Part shown: one piece after another, positions 23,884 to 34,013 of the stretch
Position numbering within the stretch: position 1 is the stretch's first letter
Layout of the letters: every line of letters starts with the position of its first letter
From: DASQMT01 sp963827335
GTDB taxonomy: Bacteria; Actinomycetota; Thermoleophilia; Solirubrobacterales; Solirubrobacteraceae
Reading direction: 5' to 3'
DNA length: 64,000 bases
Assembly (NCBI GenBank): GCA_963827335.1
Contig: CAWHAP010000015.1
Coordinates: forward strand, 620,001-684,000
Notes under the pieces: model-generated
The model's database searches: none
Told to the model about the DNA's origin: nothing
Seen by the model: the letters and a program-made list of their open reading frames with translations, nothing else
Program-made: the position numbers and the translations under genes

Positions 23884-24732
23884 TCAGCCGGCCGCCAGCG
23901 CCACGACGCCGGCGAGCGTCACGATCACGCCGACGCCCTGCGCGCGGGACAGCCGCTCGTGCAGCACGAAGCGCGCCAGCACGACGGTGAAGGCCGGGTA
24001 GAGCGAGCCGAGCACGCCGACGACGCTGAGCAGGCCACGGCCCGCCGCCAGCACGAAGAGCAGGTTGGCGAGCAGGTCGAAGACGCCGACCGCGGCGATC
24101 GCGACGAGCGCCCGCGGCTCGGCCGGCAGCCGCGGGCGGACGACCGCGCACGCGACGGCCAGGATCACGACGTCGACGATGCGGGCCGAGAGCAGCACCC
24201 AGGCGACGTCGGCGGTCTCCTCGGCCTGGTCGATGCCGGCGAAGAACGAGCCGAAGCCGATCGCGGCGAGCAGCGCCAGCCCGATCGCCGTGCGCCCGGC
24301 GCGGCGCGTCGCCTCGTCCTCGCTCGGCGCCGAGCGCGAGGCGAGCACCACGCCCCCGGCCGCCAGCACGATCCCCGCGTACTGCAGCGCGCCGGGCCGC
24401 TCGCCCGACGCGAGGCCGAACAGCACCGGGATGATCACGCCTGTCGCCGAGATCGGCGCGACGATGCTCATCGTCCCGATGGCGAGCGCGCGGTAGAACG
24501 CGACGAGCCCGAGCAGCCCCAGCCCGCCGACGCCCGCCGCCCAGACCGTCGCCGCCGTGTCGTGCTCCGTCGGCGCACCGGCGAGCACCGCGACGACGAG
24601 GATCAGCAGCGCCAGGCTCTGCGACAGCACGAGCACGGCGAGCAGCGCGTGGCGCCGGCTCTGGAAGCCGCCGAGGAAGTCCGACAGCCCCCACGACACG
24701 GAGGACGCGAGAGCGAGTACAGCCGCGAGCAC
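23884..24732 (-). CDS. EamA/DMT-family transporter
   Basis: 282-residue membrane protein with ten helices in two EamA repeats (about 1-135 and 150-282), opening AAVLALASSVSWGLSDFLGG. Such proteins export or import small metabolites; substrate unknown. The GTG at 24732 starts right at helix 1 and follows a minus-strand TAACGT by 8 bases; a longer frame upstream translates the C-family repeat and is not credible. Confidence 0.85.
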   Translation of the reverse strand: MLAAVLALASSVSWGLSDFLGGFQSRRHALLAVLVLSQSLALLILVVAVLAGAPTEHDTAATVWAAGVGGLGLLGLVAFYRALAIGTMSIVAPISATGVIIPVLFGLASGERPGALQYAGIVLAAGGVVLASRSAPSEDEATRRAGRTAIGLALLAAIGFGSFFAGIDQAEETADVAWVLLSARIVDVVILAVACAVVRPRLPAEPRALVAIAAVGVFDLLANLLFVLAAGRGLLSVVGVLGSLYPAFTVVLARFVLHERLSRAQGVGVIVTLAGVVALAAG

Positions 24733-24748
24733 GCCACGGCACGTTAGA

Positions 24749-24862
24749 GGGCGAAGCCCGGTCAAGACCGGGCCGGGGCGAAGCCGGTGGCGAGGCCGCC
24801 GGCCCAGACAGAATGCCCGGCATGCCAATCAGAACGCGGTCCGGATGACCCGCGGAGCACCC
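24749..24862 (+). repeat. C-family intergenic repeat, copy 2
   Basis: Same element as at 22326, same orientation: hairpin core GCCGGTGGCGAGGCCGCCGG with one mismatch in the stem, then CAGACAGAATGCCCGGCATG and CGCGGTCCGGATGACCCGCG. It occupies the first half of the gap between the EamA gene and the secreted protein gene. The remainder (24863-25043) shows only a possible TAGCGT hexamer and a Shine-Dalgarno. Confidence 0.82.
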
Positions 24863-25043
24863 TGTTCACATGGACCCTGCCCATGGGTCGCCGCACTGAC
24901 CCGCCGGCCTCCCTCCCGGAATCCGGCCCACTGCACGGCGGCGCCGGGTTGCGCCCGGCGCGCCGCAACCGGCACGCACGTGCCCGCCGTACCCGGATAG
25001 CGTCGCCCGCGCACGGACGACGGACGACCGCAGGAGAGGCAGG

Positions 25044-26687
25044 ATGGGAGCGACACGGACGTGCTCGCGGCGGGGCGGGATCAAGTTGGCCTGGGCCACG
25101 GCGATCGCCGTGTGCCTCGTGCTCGTCTCTGCGGCGCCCGCGCCGGCGGCCGGGACGCTGAGGGTCGGCGTCGCCGGGGTCGGTCACGTGGGTGGCGAGG
25201 GCATCGACTGCGGCCGCGCGCTCGGGGGGACCCCCGGGCCCGACTGCGGCGAGTTCGTCCCCGATATGCAGATCTGCATCCCGACCCGCAAGCCGCCCTG
25301 CAGCACGTCATCGGGGACGATCTTCCTCACGGCGGCCGACACCGTCGGATCCGGCTTCACCTTCGACCACTGGAGCCTGACCTCGTGCACCTCGCGCCAG
25401 TGCGCGGTCCCGATGCCCGCGAACCGCACGGTCACCGCGACCTTCCGCGACAGCCAGGCGCCCACCGTCAGCCTCGCGGAGCCGGCCGCCGGCGCCGTTC
25501 GGGGCGTCGTCCCCCTTGCCGCGAGCGCGAGCGACAACGCCGGCGTCGCCCGCGTCGAGTTCCGGTTCGGCAGCGCCACCGTGGCGACGGCGAGCGCGGC
25601 GCCCTACAGGGCGAGCGCCGACACCAGGGCGCTGGCCGACGGCACCTTCGCCGTCACCGCCGTCGCCGTCGACACCGCCGGGCTCTCAGCGGCGAGCGCG
25701 GCGCGATCGGTCACCATCGACAACACCGCACCTGCCCTCGCCGTCACCGGCCCCGACGGATCGACCTTCGGGCCCGGCTCCACCCAGGCCTGGAGCATCG
25801 GCGCCTCCGACGCCACGACCGCCGTGACGTCGGTCGCGTGCAGCGTGGTGCCGGCGGGGCGGCCGCCGAGCTTCGGCGCCTGCTCCGGCGGCGCCACGGG
25901 CCACACCGTCGCCGGCGTGGCCGGGGGCGCCTACGAGCTCCGGGTCCGTGCCGTCGACGGCGTGGGGAACGCCGCGGAGCGGACGAAGCGGTTCACGATC
26001 GACGCGACGCCGCCCGACGTGACGATCACGGCGGGGACCGCCAACGGGGCGACGACCACCGCGACCGCGCAGACGTGGCGCTTCGTCGTCGACGACCCGG
26101 GCGCCGCCATCGCGTGCCGCGTCCATCCCGCGGCGCTCACGCCCGGCCCGTTCGGCGCCTGCACCGGGCCCGCCTCGCACACCGCGAGCGGGTTCGCGCC
26201 CGGCACGTACACGTTCGAGGTGCGCGCCACCGACGCCGTCGGCAACGTCGACCCGACGCCCGCCGCGCGCACGTTCACCGTTGCGGCGCCGTCGACCGCC
26301 CAGGGCGGCACGGGCGCCGCCGGCGGCGGCGCGGCGCGGCGCATCTCGGTGCGCCTCGCCTACGCCTACCGGCTCGGCGCGCGCAGCACCGAGCTCGTCA
26401 AGCTGCAGGTCAAGGACGTCCCGCGCCGCGCGACGGTGAAGGCGACCTGCCGCGGGCGGTGCCCCCGGCGCTCGCTGATCCGCCGTGGCGTGACGGGGGT
26501 CGTGCGGCTCACGCCGTTCGTCGGTGCGGCGCTCGCGCCGGGGACGAGGATCAGGATCGTCGTCTCGAAGGCGGGCCGGACCGGCGCGGTGAAGATCCTC
26601 ACCATCCGCGCGCGCAAGGGTCCGAAGGTCGTCACGAAGTGCCTGCCGGAGGGCGCGCGCTCGCCGCGCGCCTGCCGCGCTACCTGA
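25044..26687 (+). CDS. secreted protein with tandem Ig-like domains
   Basis: 547-residue exported protein. Signal peptide with LAWATAIAVCLVLVSAAPAP then AAG. Residues 36-135 are Cys-rich (several paired Cys). Then follow three Ig-like modules of about 90 residues (near 143-230, 232-322 and 323-415), each opening like APTVSLAEP or TPPDVTITAG and closing VDTAG, VDGVGN or TDAVGN. The C-terminus is basic and beta-rich with CRGRCPRRSLIRRG. GGAGAGG lies 8 bases before the ATG, so this one has a leader. Likely cell-surface or matrix adhesion; no enzyme motif. Confidence 0.82.
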   Translation: MGATRTCSRRGGIKLAWATAIAVCLVLVSAAPAPAAGTLRVGVAGVGHVGGEGIDCGRALGGTPGPDCGEFVPDMQICIPTRKPPCSTSSGTIFLTAADTVGSGFTFDHWSLTSCTSRQCAVPMPANRTVTATFRDSQAPTVSLAEPAAGAVRGVVPLAASASDNAGVARVEFRFGSATVATASAAPYRASADTRALADGTFAVTAVAVDTAGLSAASAARSVTIDNTAPALAVTGPDGSTFGPGSTQAWSIGASDATTAVTSVACSVVPAGRPPSFGACSGGATGHTVAGVAGGAYELRVRAVDGVGNAAERTKRFTIDATPPDVTITAGTANGATTTATAQTWRFVVDDPGAAIACRVHPAALTPGPFGACTGPASHTASGFAPGTYTFEVRATDAVGNVDPTPAARTFTVAAPSTAQGGTGAAGGGAARRISVRLAYAYRLGARSTELVKLQVKDVPRRATVKATCRGRCPRRSLIRRGVTGVVRLTPFVGAALAPGTRIRIVVSKAGRTGAVKILTIRARKGPKVVTKCLPEGARSPRACRAT

Positions 26688-27876
26688 GGTCGGAGAGCGT
26701 GAAGCCCGGCTCGGAGCCGAACGTGCGCTTGTAGCGGCGGCGCACGAGGTCGTAGCGCCGCAGCGCCTCGGAGTGCCGGCCGCGGCGGAGCATGATCGTG
26801 ATGAGGTCGCGCTGCGCCGGGAGGTCGAGCGGCTCGAGCTCGACGAGCGCCTGGAGGTGCTCGGCCGCCGCGTCGTCGTCGCCGGCCGCCTGGCGCAGCC
26901 AGGCGAGGCCGCGCAGCACCTGGGCCGCGAGGTCGCGCAGGCGCTCGCGCTCGGCGAGCGCCCACTCCGCGTAGGGCTCGTCGGCGAGGAAGTTGCCCGT
27001 GTAGGCCGCGGCGGCCGCGCCCAGCTCGGACTCGGCGCGCGGGGTGTCGTCCCCGCGCTGGAGCGCGTCGAGCCCGGCGCGGGCGCGGGCCTCGAAGTCG
27101 TCGGCGTCGATCGCCACGCGTCCCGGGGCGAGCTCGTAGCCGCCCTTGCGGGCGACGACGTAGCCGGACGCCCTCCCCTTGGGCCGGTCGGGCTCGAGCC
27201 GGTCGCGCAGCGTGTGGATCGCCTGGCGGACGCTGCTCGCCCCGGCGCGGCCGGCGTCGGGCCAGAACACCTCGAGCAGCTCGTCCATGGTCACGACGCG
27301 CCCGCGCTCGCAGATCAGGTACTTGAGCACCTGGCCCGGGCGATGGGTCAGCCATTCGCCCTCTACCGAGCCCGACTCGGCCTCCAGGCGGGTGCGCCCG
27401 AGGGCCCGCACCGTGATCCGCGGCGGCAGGTCCTCACGCGCGAGGCCGGCCGGCCCGGCGAGCCGGTGGAGCATCACGACGACCTGGCCGGCCTCCGTGC
27501 CCACGGCCGACAGCCACGCCGCGGCGCCGTCGTCGAGCTGGATCTGGCGCTCGGCGAGCGCCGCGTCACCGGCCATGGCGAGCTGCGTCACGCACCCGGA
27601 GGCCAGTCCCGGTCCCGCCGGGCGGCAGCCCAGGAAGGCGCAGCAGCGCGCGCCGGCCTCCACCTGCGGGCCCAGCAGCACGCGCGCGGCGGCGTTGCGG
27701 GTGAGCAGCCGACCCGCCGCGTCGAGCACCACGGCAGCGCCCGGCAAGGCCTCGAAGGCCGCTTCCCAGGCCACCCCGTCCGCCGATTCCGCACGCAGGC
27801 GTGCCAGCTCTTCGGGGTTCGTGACGGGGGGATTCACGGAGGAAGGATTCCAGGCGGCCGGGCCGAGCCCAACCAT
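26680..27876 (-). CDS. BTAD/SARP-type regulator with Cys-rich PAS-like sensor
   Basis: 398-residue transcription factor. Residues 30-125 resemble a PAS domain (GAAVVLDAAGRLLTRNAAA) with a CC-x4-C-x10-C cluster (Cys78, 79, 84, 95) that could bind a metal or Fe-S cluster. Residues 135-235 form an OmpR-like winged helix (GQVLKYLICERGRVVTMDEL). Residues 240-398 are the helical BTAD. The ATG at 27876 is used; a TTG at 27888 is possible. It is divergent from an ECF sigma gene with 134 bases between, and its stop overlaps the convergent Ig-protein gene by 8 bases. Confidence 0.82.
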   Translation of the reverse strand: MVGLGPAAWNPSSVNPPVTNPEELARLRAESADGVAWEAAFEALPGAAVVLDAAGRLLTRNAAARVLLGPQVEAGARCCAFLGCRPAGPGLASGCVTQLAMAGDAALAERQIQLDDGAAAWLSAVGTEAGQVVVMLHRLAGPAGLAREDLPPRITVRALGRTRLEAESGSVEGEWLTHRPGQVLKYLICERGRVVTMDELLEVFWPDAGRAGASSVRQAIHTLRDRLEPDRPKGRASGYVVARKGGYELAPGRVAIDADDFEARARAGLDALQRGDDTPRAESELGAAAAAYTGNFLADEPYAEWALAERERLRDLAAQVLRGLAWLRQAAGDDDAAAEHLQALVELEPLDLPAQRDLITIMLRRGRHSEALRRYDLVRRRYKRTFGSEPGFTLSDLR

Positions 27877-28010
27877 ACATTGGTCCAAGGTATCCGATTA
27901 ACGCTCAGTTGACCCGGGGGGTAACAGCGGGTTGACCGCCCCCATCTAGCTTGCGGTCCTCGTTGGATGCGCCAGGACGGCGACCCACATTGTCGGGAGA
28001 GGACCGCCGG

Positions 28011-28655
28011 ATGCTCAGCACGATCGCAGGGGCCCAGGGAGCGATCCGCCGCGAGGCGGATCAGATCGAGGCTGCCCTGGGGCGCGGGCGGTTCCGGCGG
28101 CGGCGCCAGCTCGACCACTCGCCGCGCAACGAGCAGCTCGTGCTCGCGGCGGTGGGCCGCGCCAAGCTCGGCGATCCCGACGCCCTGCGCTTCCTCTACC
28201 TCCGCTACGCCGACAACGTCTACGGCTACGTCTGCTCGATCGTGCGCGACGAGCACGAGGCGGAGGACATCACCCAGCACATCTTCGCCAAGCTGCTGAC
28301 CTCGCTCGCGCGCTACGAGGCGCGCGTCGTGCCCTTCTCGGCGTGGATCCTCCGGGTCGCGCACAACGCGGCGATCGATCACGTGCGCAGCCGCCGGGTC
28401 GTGCCGCTCGAGGAGGTCCGGTCGCTCGACGCGCCCGACGACGCCGCGGGCGCGCGCGAGCGCTTCGCCGACCTGCGCCTCGCGCTCGACGCGCTGCCGC
28501 CCGAGCAGCGCGACGTGCTCGTGCTGCGCTTCCTCATCGGCCTCTCCCCCGGCGAGATCGCCGAGCGGCTGGGCCGCTCGGAGGACGCCGTGCACGGCCT
28601 GCAGCACCGCGGCCGGCGGCGCCTGCGCAGCGAGATGCTCGCGCTCGCGGCCTAG
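28011..28655 (+). CDS. ECF-type RNA polymerase sigma factor
   Basis: 214 residues. Region 2 is LYLRYADNVYGYVCSIVRDE through AEDITQHIFAKL (about 60-95) with WILRVAHNAAIDHVRSRR. Region 4 (about 150-205) has LPPEQRDVLVLRFLIGLSPG and EIAERLGRSEDAVHGLQHRG. A 45-residue basic N-terminal extension precedes region 2. The ATG at 28011 is supported by GGAGAGGA about 8 bases upstream. No anti-sigma gene follows; the divergent BTAD regulator may be its functional neighbour. In the upstream region, GTTGACC occurs twice about 23 bases apart. Confidence 0.9.
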   Translation: MLSTIAGAQGAIRREADQIEAALGRGRFRRRRQLDHSPRNEQLVLAAVGRAKLGDPDALRFLYLRYADNVYGYVCSIVRDEHEAEDITQHIFAKLLTSLARYEARVVPFSAWILRVAHNAAIDHVRSRRVVPLEEVRSLDAPDDAAGARERFADLRLALDALPPEQRDVLVLRFLIGLSPGEIAERLGRSEDAVHGLQHRGRRRLRSEMLALAA

Positions 28656-28658
28656 TCC

Positions 28659-30164
28659 TCAACGCTTGCCGCGGCCGTAGAGCAGCTTCAGCCCGCGGCC
28701 GATCAGCTTCGTGGTGCGCGCCTTGAACGGATAGAACTGCAGGTCCTTGGGCGGGGCGAAGCGGGTCACGAGCAGCGACTGCTGTCGGCAGTACTTGCGG
28801 ATCCCGCCGGTGCCGTGGCGCGAGCCGAGCCCGCTCGCCTTCCAGCCGCCCATCGGCAGCTCGAGCGCCACGTAGTTGAGCTGCGCGTCGTTGACGCACA
28901 CCGCGCCCGCCTCGATCCGGCGGGCGATCGCCTCCCCGCGCGCGGCGTCCTTCGTCCACACGGACGCCGCCAGCCCGTAGGCGGAGTCGTTCGCGAGCCG
29001 GACGGCCTCGTCGGCGTCGGCGACCTTCATGATCGGCACCGTCGGGCCGAACGTCTCCTCGGTCATGCACGCCATCGAGTGGTCGACGTCGACGAGCACG
29101 GTCGGCGCGTAGAAGCGGCCGCCGTCCTCGCGGGCCGTGCCGCCGGTGAGCACGCGGGCGCCGGCCGCGCGGGCCTCGTCGACGTGCCGGCGGACGATCT
29201 CGAGCTGCGGCGCGAAGGTCATGGCGCCGACGTCGACCGTCCCCGGGCCGGTCGACGCGCCCTGCCGCAGCGCGGCCACCTTGCGCGTCACCTTGTCGAC
29301 GAACGCGTCGTAGACCGGCGCCTCGACGTACACGCGCTCGACCGAGATGCAGGTCTGGCCGCCGTTCTGCATCGAGTAGTAGGCCGCGGCGCCCGCCGCG
29401 CGCTCGAGGTCGGCGTCGGCGAGCACGATCATCGGGTCCTTGCCGCCGAGCTCGAGCGAGACCGGCGTGAGCGTCTCGGCCGCCCGCGCCATCACCTTCT
29501 TGCCGGTCTTCGTCGACCCGGTGAACATCACCATGTCGACCTCGTCGATCAGGGCCGCGCCGGTCTCGCCGCCGCCCGTCGCGATCAGCAGGACGTCGTC
29601 GGGCAGCCCGCACTCGCGCAGCGCCTCGGCCATCAGCTGCGACGTGAGCGGCGTGACCTCCGACGGCTTGAGGATGACGGCGTTGCCCGCGGCGAGTGCC
29701 GGGATGCAGTCCCCGAACGAGTTCGTCAGCGGGTAGTTCCACGGCCCGATCACGCCGATCAGGCCGAGCGGCCGGTAGCGGGTGACGAGCTTGCGGCCGG
29801 CGACGAGCGGGCTCGAGGAGCGGACCTTCTCATCCGCCAGGTAGCCCGCGGCGTGCTTGGCCCAGAACCCGAACGCGCCGGCGGCGTACAGGATCTCGTT
29901 GATCAGCGCGTCGTCGTGCGTCTTGCCCGTCTCGGAGACGATCGTCTCGACGATCCGGTCCGCGTGCTCGACGGTCCACTTCTGCGCGCGCCGCAGCACG
30001 CGGCCGCGCTCCTCGAAGCCGAGCGCCTCCCACGCCGGCTGGGCGGCGCGCGCGCGCGTGGCGAGCGCGCGCACGTCGTCGGCGGACAGGACCGGCACGG
30101 TGGCGATCACCGCACCCGTGGCGGGGTTCTCGACGGCGATGCCCTGCTGCTCGGCGGTGGCCAT
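28659..30164 (-). CDS. NAD(P)-dependent aldehyde dehydrogenase (succinate-semialdehyde type)
   Basis: 501-residue aldehyde dehydrogenase. Catalytic Glu238 in SLELGGKDP and nucleophile Cys272 in GGQTCISVERV; PWNYPL near 141 and the cofactor motif FTGSTKTGKK (214-223) are intact. It oxidises an aldehyde to acid in the cytoplasm; resemblance is to the succinate-semialdehyde and medium-chain groups, so substrate is not certain. It begins 5 bases after the cyclophilin stop and is probably cotranscribed. The C-terminal extension after residue 460 is basic. Confidence 0.9.
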   Translation of the reverse strand: MATAEQQGIAVENPATGAVIATVPVLSADDVRALATRARAAQPAWEALGFEERGRVLRRAQKWTVEHADRIVETIVSETGKTHDDALINEILYAAGAFGFWAKHAAGYLADEKVRSSSPLVAGRKLVTRYRPLGLIGVIGPWNYPLTNSFGDCIPALAAGNAVILKPSEVTPLTSQLMAEALRECGLPDDVLLIATGGGETGAALIDEVDMVMFTGSTKTGKKVMARAAETLTPVSLELGGKDPMIVLADADLERAAGAAAYYSMQNGGQTCISVERVYVEAPVYDAFVDKVTRKVAALRQGASTGPGTVDVGAMTFAPQLEIVRRHVDEARAAGARVLTGGTAREDGGRFYAPTVLVDVDHSMACMTEETFGPTVPIMKVADADEAVRLANDSAYGLAASVWTKDAARGEAIARRIEAGAVCVNDAQLNYVALELPMGGWKASGLGSRHGTGGIRKYCRQQSLLVTRFAPPKDLQFYPFKARTTKLIGRGLKLLYGRGKR

Positions 30165-30169
30165 CGGCG

Positions 30170-30616
30170 TCAGCTGAAGGCGACCTTCTCGATGACGGCC
30201 GGCTCCTGTGGCTTGTCGCGGCCGTCCGTCGGGAGCGCCTCGAGGGCGTCGATGACGTCCATGCCCGAGGTGACCTTGCCGAAGACCGTGTGCTTGCCGT
30301 CGAGCCACGGCGCCTCGTCGATCGTGACGATGAAGAACTGCGAGCCGTTCGTGTTCGGGCCGGCGTTGGCCATCGCGAGCGCGCCGCGGGCGACCTTGTG
30401 GCTGTTGATCTCGTCCTCGAACGTGTAGCCCGGGCCGCCCGTGCCGGTGCCCTCCGGGCAGCCGCCCTGGATCATGAAGTTGCTGATGATGCGATGGAAG
30501 CCGAGCCCGTCGTAGAAGCCCTTCTCGGCGAGGTCGCGCATGTTCCCGACCGTCTTGGGGGCGTCGTCGTCGAACATCTCGAAGACGATCTCGCCCTTGT
30601 TCGTGGTCATGGTCAT
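30170..30616 (-). CDS. cyclophilin-type peptidyl-prolyl isomerase
   Basis: 148-residue cytoplasmic cyclophilin accelerating proline isomerisation. The active-site stretch FHRIISNFMIQGG and NGSQFFIVTIDEAPWLDGKH are present; no signal peptide. Two in-frame ATGs (30616 and 30610) are possible starts. A 15-base gap follows the DEAD-box gene, so helicase, isomerase and dehydrogenase may form one transcript. Confidence 0.93.
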   Translation of the reverse strand: MTMTTNKGEIVFEMFDDDAPKTVGNMRDLAEKGFYDGLGFHRIISNFMIQGGCPEGTGTGGPGYTFEDEINSHKVARGALAMANAGPNTNGSQFFIVTIDEAPWLDGKHTVFGKVTSGMDVIDALEALPTDGRDKPQEPAVIEKVAFS

Positions 30617-30631
30617 CTCGGACAGATCAAC

Positions 30632-32059
30632 TCACCCTTTCGCGAGCTCCAGGCGCAGCGTGTGGCCGCGCACGTCGGTGCCGTCGACGGAGTCGGCCAC
30701 GCGGGCCGCCTCCGCGGCGGGCACCTCGAACAACATGAACCGCTCCAGCAGCCGGACGTTCCGGATCGCCTCGCCGTCGAGGCCGGTCGCGGCCACGGCG
30801 GAGATCAGGTCGGCCTCGGCGAGGCCGGCGGCGCGGCCGCCCGAGGCGATCAGCTTCGCGTAGCCGCCGGCGCCGTTGACCGCGGGCGTGTCGTGCGGCT
30901 TGCGGTGGCGGCGCGGCTTGATCTCCTCGACCTTGACCGGCGCGACGTGCGCGCCCTCGGCCCAGGGGGAGATCTTCGTGTTCGCGTGCTTCTCGATCGC
31001 CGTCAGCTCGCGCTGCTGCTTGGGGTCGATGAAGGTGATCGCGCGGCCCGAGCGGCCGACGCGGCCCGTGCGCCCGATCCGGTGCACGTAGACGTCGGGT
31101 GACGTCGGCACGTCGAAGTTGATGATGTGCGTCACGGTGGAGATGTCCAGGCCGCGCGCCGCCACATCGGTCGCGACGAGGATCTTCACCCGCTCGTCCT
31201 TGAACGAGATCATCACGCCGTCGCGCGAGCCCTGGCTCATGTCGCCGTGGAGCGCCTTCACGTTCATCCCGCTGTCGCGGAGCGTGCGGTAGAGCTGCTC
31301 GCAGCGGATCTTCGTGCGCACGAAGACGATCGCCTGCGCGGGCCGCTCGGCCTCGAGCACGCGCACGAGCGCGCTGTTCTTCTCCGCCTGCCTGGTCTCG
31401 AGGAAGAACTGCTCGACGGTGTCGATGGTCAGCGTCGCCGACTTGACCTTGACCGTGACGGGATCGTAGAGGTGGCGCTCGGCGAGCCCGCGGATCTCGG
31501 CCGGCATCGTCGCGCTGAACAGACAGGTCTGGCGGCCGTTGGGCGTGTTGGAGAGGATCTTCTCGACGTCCTCGAGGAAGCCGAGGTCGAGCATCTCGTC
31601 GGCCTCGTCGAGCACGAGGTAGCGGCACGAGTGCAGGACGAGCGAGTGGCGCGAGATCAGGTCGAGCACGCGGCCGACGGTGCCGACCACGATCTGCGCG
31701 CCCGCCTTGAGCTGCGCCTGCTGGGTGCGGATCGGGGCGCCGCCGAAGACGGCCACGGGATCGAGGCCGCGGTACTTGCCGTAGGTCCGCAGCGCCTGCG
31801 TCACCTGGATGCACAGCTCGCGGGTCGGCGTCAGGACGAGGGCCTGGGTCTCGGGATCGTCGGGATCGACGAAGTCGATCATGGGCAGCCCGAAGGCGGC
31901 CGTCTTGCCCGTGCCGGTCTGCGCCTGGCCGATCACGTCCTTCCCGTCGAGCAGGTACGGGATCGCCTGCTCCTGGATCGGGCTGGGCGATTCGTAGCCG
32001 ACGTCGCGGAGGGCGGAGAGCGCTGCTTCTGAGAGCCGGAGTTCGGCGAAGGTCGTCAT
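30632..32059 (-). CDS. DEAD-box ATP-dependent RNA helicase (CsdA/DbpA-like)
   Basis: 475-residue helicase. Motifs in order: Q-motif (ESPSPIQEQAIP), Walker A AQTGTGKTAA, PTRELCIQV, VLDEADEM, SATMP, HGDMSQ, VATDVAARGLDI and HRIGRTGRVGR. Residues 400-475 form a DbpA-type RNA-binding domain ending LRLELAKG. It probably remodels structured RNA in ribosome assembly or decay. The ATG at 32059 begins MTTFAELRLSE, matching family starts; longer frames translate the upstream C-family repeat. A TACTCT hexamer lies 10 bases before the ATG. Confidence 0.94.
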   Translation of the reverse strand: MTTFAELRLSEAALSALRDVGYESPSPIQEQAIPYLLDGKDVIGQAQTGTGKTAAFGLPMIDFVDPDDPETQALVLTPTRELCIQVTQALRTYGKYRGLDPVAVFGGAPIRTQQAQLKAGAQIVVGTVGRVLDLISRHSLVLHSCRYLVLDEADEMLDLGFLEDVEKILSNTPNGRQTCLFSATMPAEIRGLAERHLYDPVTVKVKSATLTIDTVEQFFLETRQAEKNSALVRVLEAERPAQAIVFVRTKIRCEQLYRTLRDSGMNVKALHGDMSQGSRDGVMISFKDERVKILVATDVAARGLDISTVTHIINFDVPTSPDVYVHRIGRTGRVGRSGRAITFIDPKQQRELTAIEKHANTKISPWAEGAHVAPVKVEEIKPRRHRKPHDTPAVNGAGGYAKLIASGGRAAGLAEADLISAVAATGLDGEAIRNVRLLERFMLFEVPAAEAARVADSVDGTDVRGHTLRLELAKG

Positions 32060-32075
32060 TCGGAGCAAGAGAGTA

Positions 32076-32162
32076 GCTCCGCGGGTCATCCAGACCGCGA
32101 TCTGACGGGGCGCCGGACATTCTGTCTCGGCCGGAGGCCTCGCCACCGGCTTCGCCTCGGTC
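32076..32162 (-). repeat. C-family intergenic repeat, inverted copy 3
   Basis: Reverse-complement copy of the element at 22326 and 24749: GCTCCGCGGGTCATCCAGAC at its left end and GGCCTCGCCACCGGCTTCGC near the right. The middle (CCCCGTCAGATCG) has diverged. It lies between divergent helicase and ABC genes, just upstream of the helicase promoter. The rest of that gap shows only the TAGCGT of the ABC operon. Confidence 0.78.
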
Positions 32163-32250
32163 AGGTCCACCAGGGCGTTCGGCCTGGGCGAGTCGATAGG
32201 TGTGGTGGCCCGCACCGACAAGGGGGCGGCGTGCCGGTAGCGTCGGGCGG

Positions 32251-33236
<986 letters not shown>

Positions 33237-33240
<4 letters not shown>

Positions 33241-34013
33241 GCTCGCTCGCCATGTCCGTGTCCGACACCGTCGTGCTCGCGCGCCGCAACCTGAAGCGGA
33301 TCCCGCGCCAGCCCGACCTGCTGGTCGCCTACACGATCCAGCCGATCATGTTCACGCTGCTGTTCGTCTACGTGTTCGGCGGCGCGATCGACAGCGGGCC
33401 GTTCGACTACGTGGACTTCCTGATGCCGGGCATCATCGTCCAGTCGATCGCCTTCGGCGGGTTCGTCACCGCGCTCGGCCTGTCCGAGGACGTCAAGAAG
33501 GGCCTGATCGACCGCTTCCGGTCCCTGCCGATGTCGCGCGCCGCCGTGCTCACCGCGCGCACGACGTCCGACATCGTCCTGAACTGCCTCTCGCTCGTGG
33601 TGCTGTTCGCGGTCGGCTTCGCCGCCGGGTTCGGCTTCATCGACGCGACCGCGGGCGAGATCGTGCTCGGGATCGTGCTGCTGCTCCTGCTCGGCTACGC
33701 GTTCTCGTGGATCTTCGCCCTGGTCGGGCTGTTCTCGTCCTCGCCGGAGACGGCGAACTCGATCGGGTTCACGCTGATCTTCCCGCTGACGTTCGCCTCG
33801 TCGGTGTTCGTGCCGGCGAGCACGATGCCCGACGGGCTGCGGCAGTTCGCCGAGGCGAACCCGTTCACGACCGTGTCGGACGCGATGCGCTCGCTGTGGT
33901 TGAACACCCCGGCCAACAGCGACGTCTGGATGTCGTTCGTCTGGTGCTTCGTGCTGATCGCGATCTTCGCGCCGCTGGCGGTGTCGCGCTACAAGCAGGT
34001 CGCCTCCAGTTAG
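33237..34013 (+). CDS. ABC-2 type permease, DrrB-like
   Basis: 258-residue membrane subunit with six helices. The ABC-2 signature near the C-terminus reads PLTFASSVFVPASTMP and QFAEANPFTTVSDAMR. It pairs with the upstream DrrA-type ATPase, starting in its stop codon (ATGA). Its TAG overlaps the TAA of the convergent gene in TTAG at 34010-34013. Substrate unknown. Confidence 0.9.
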
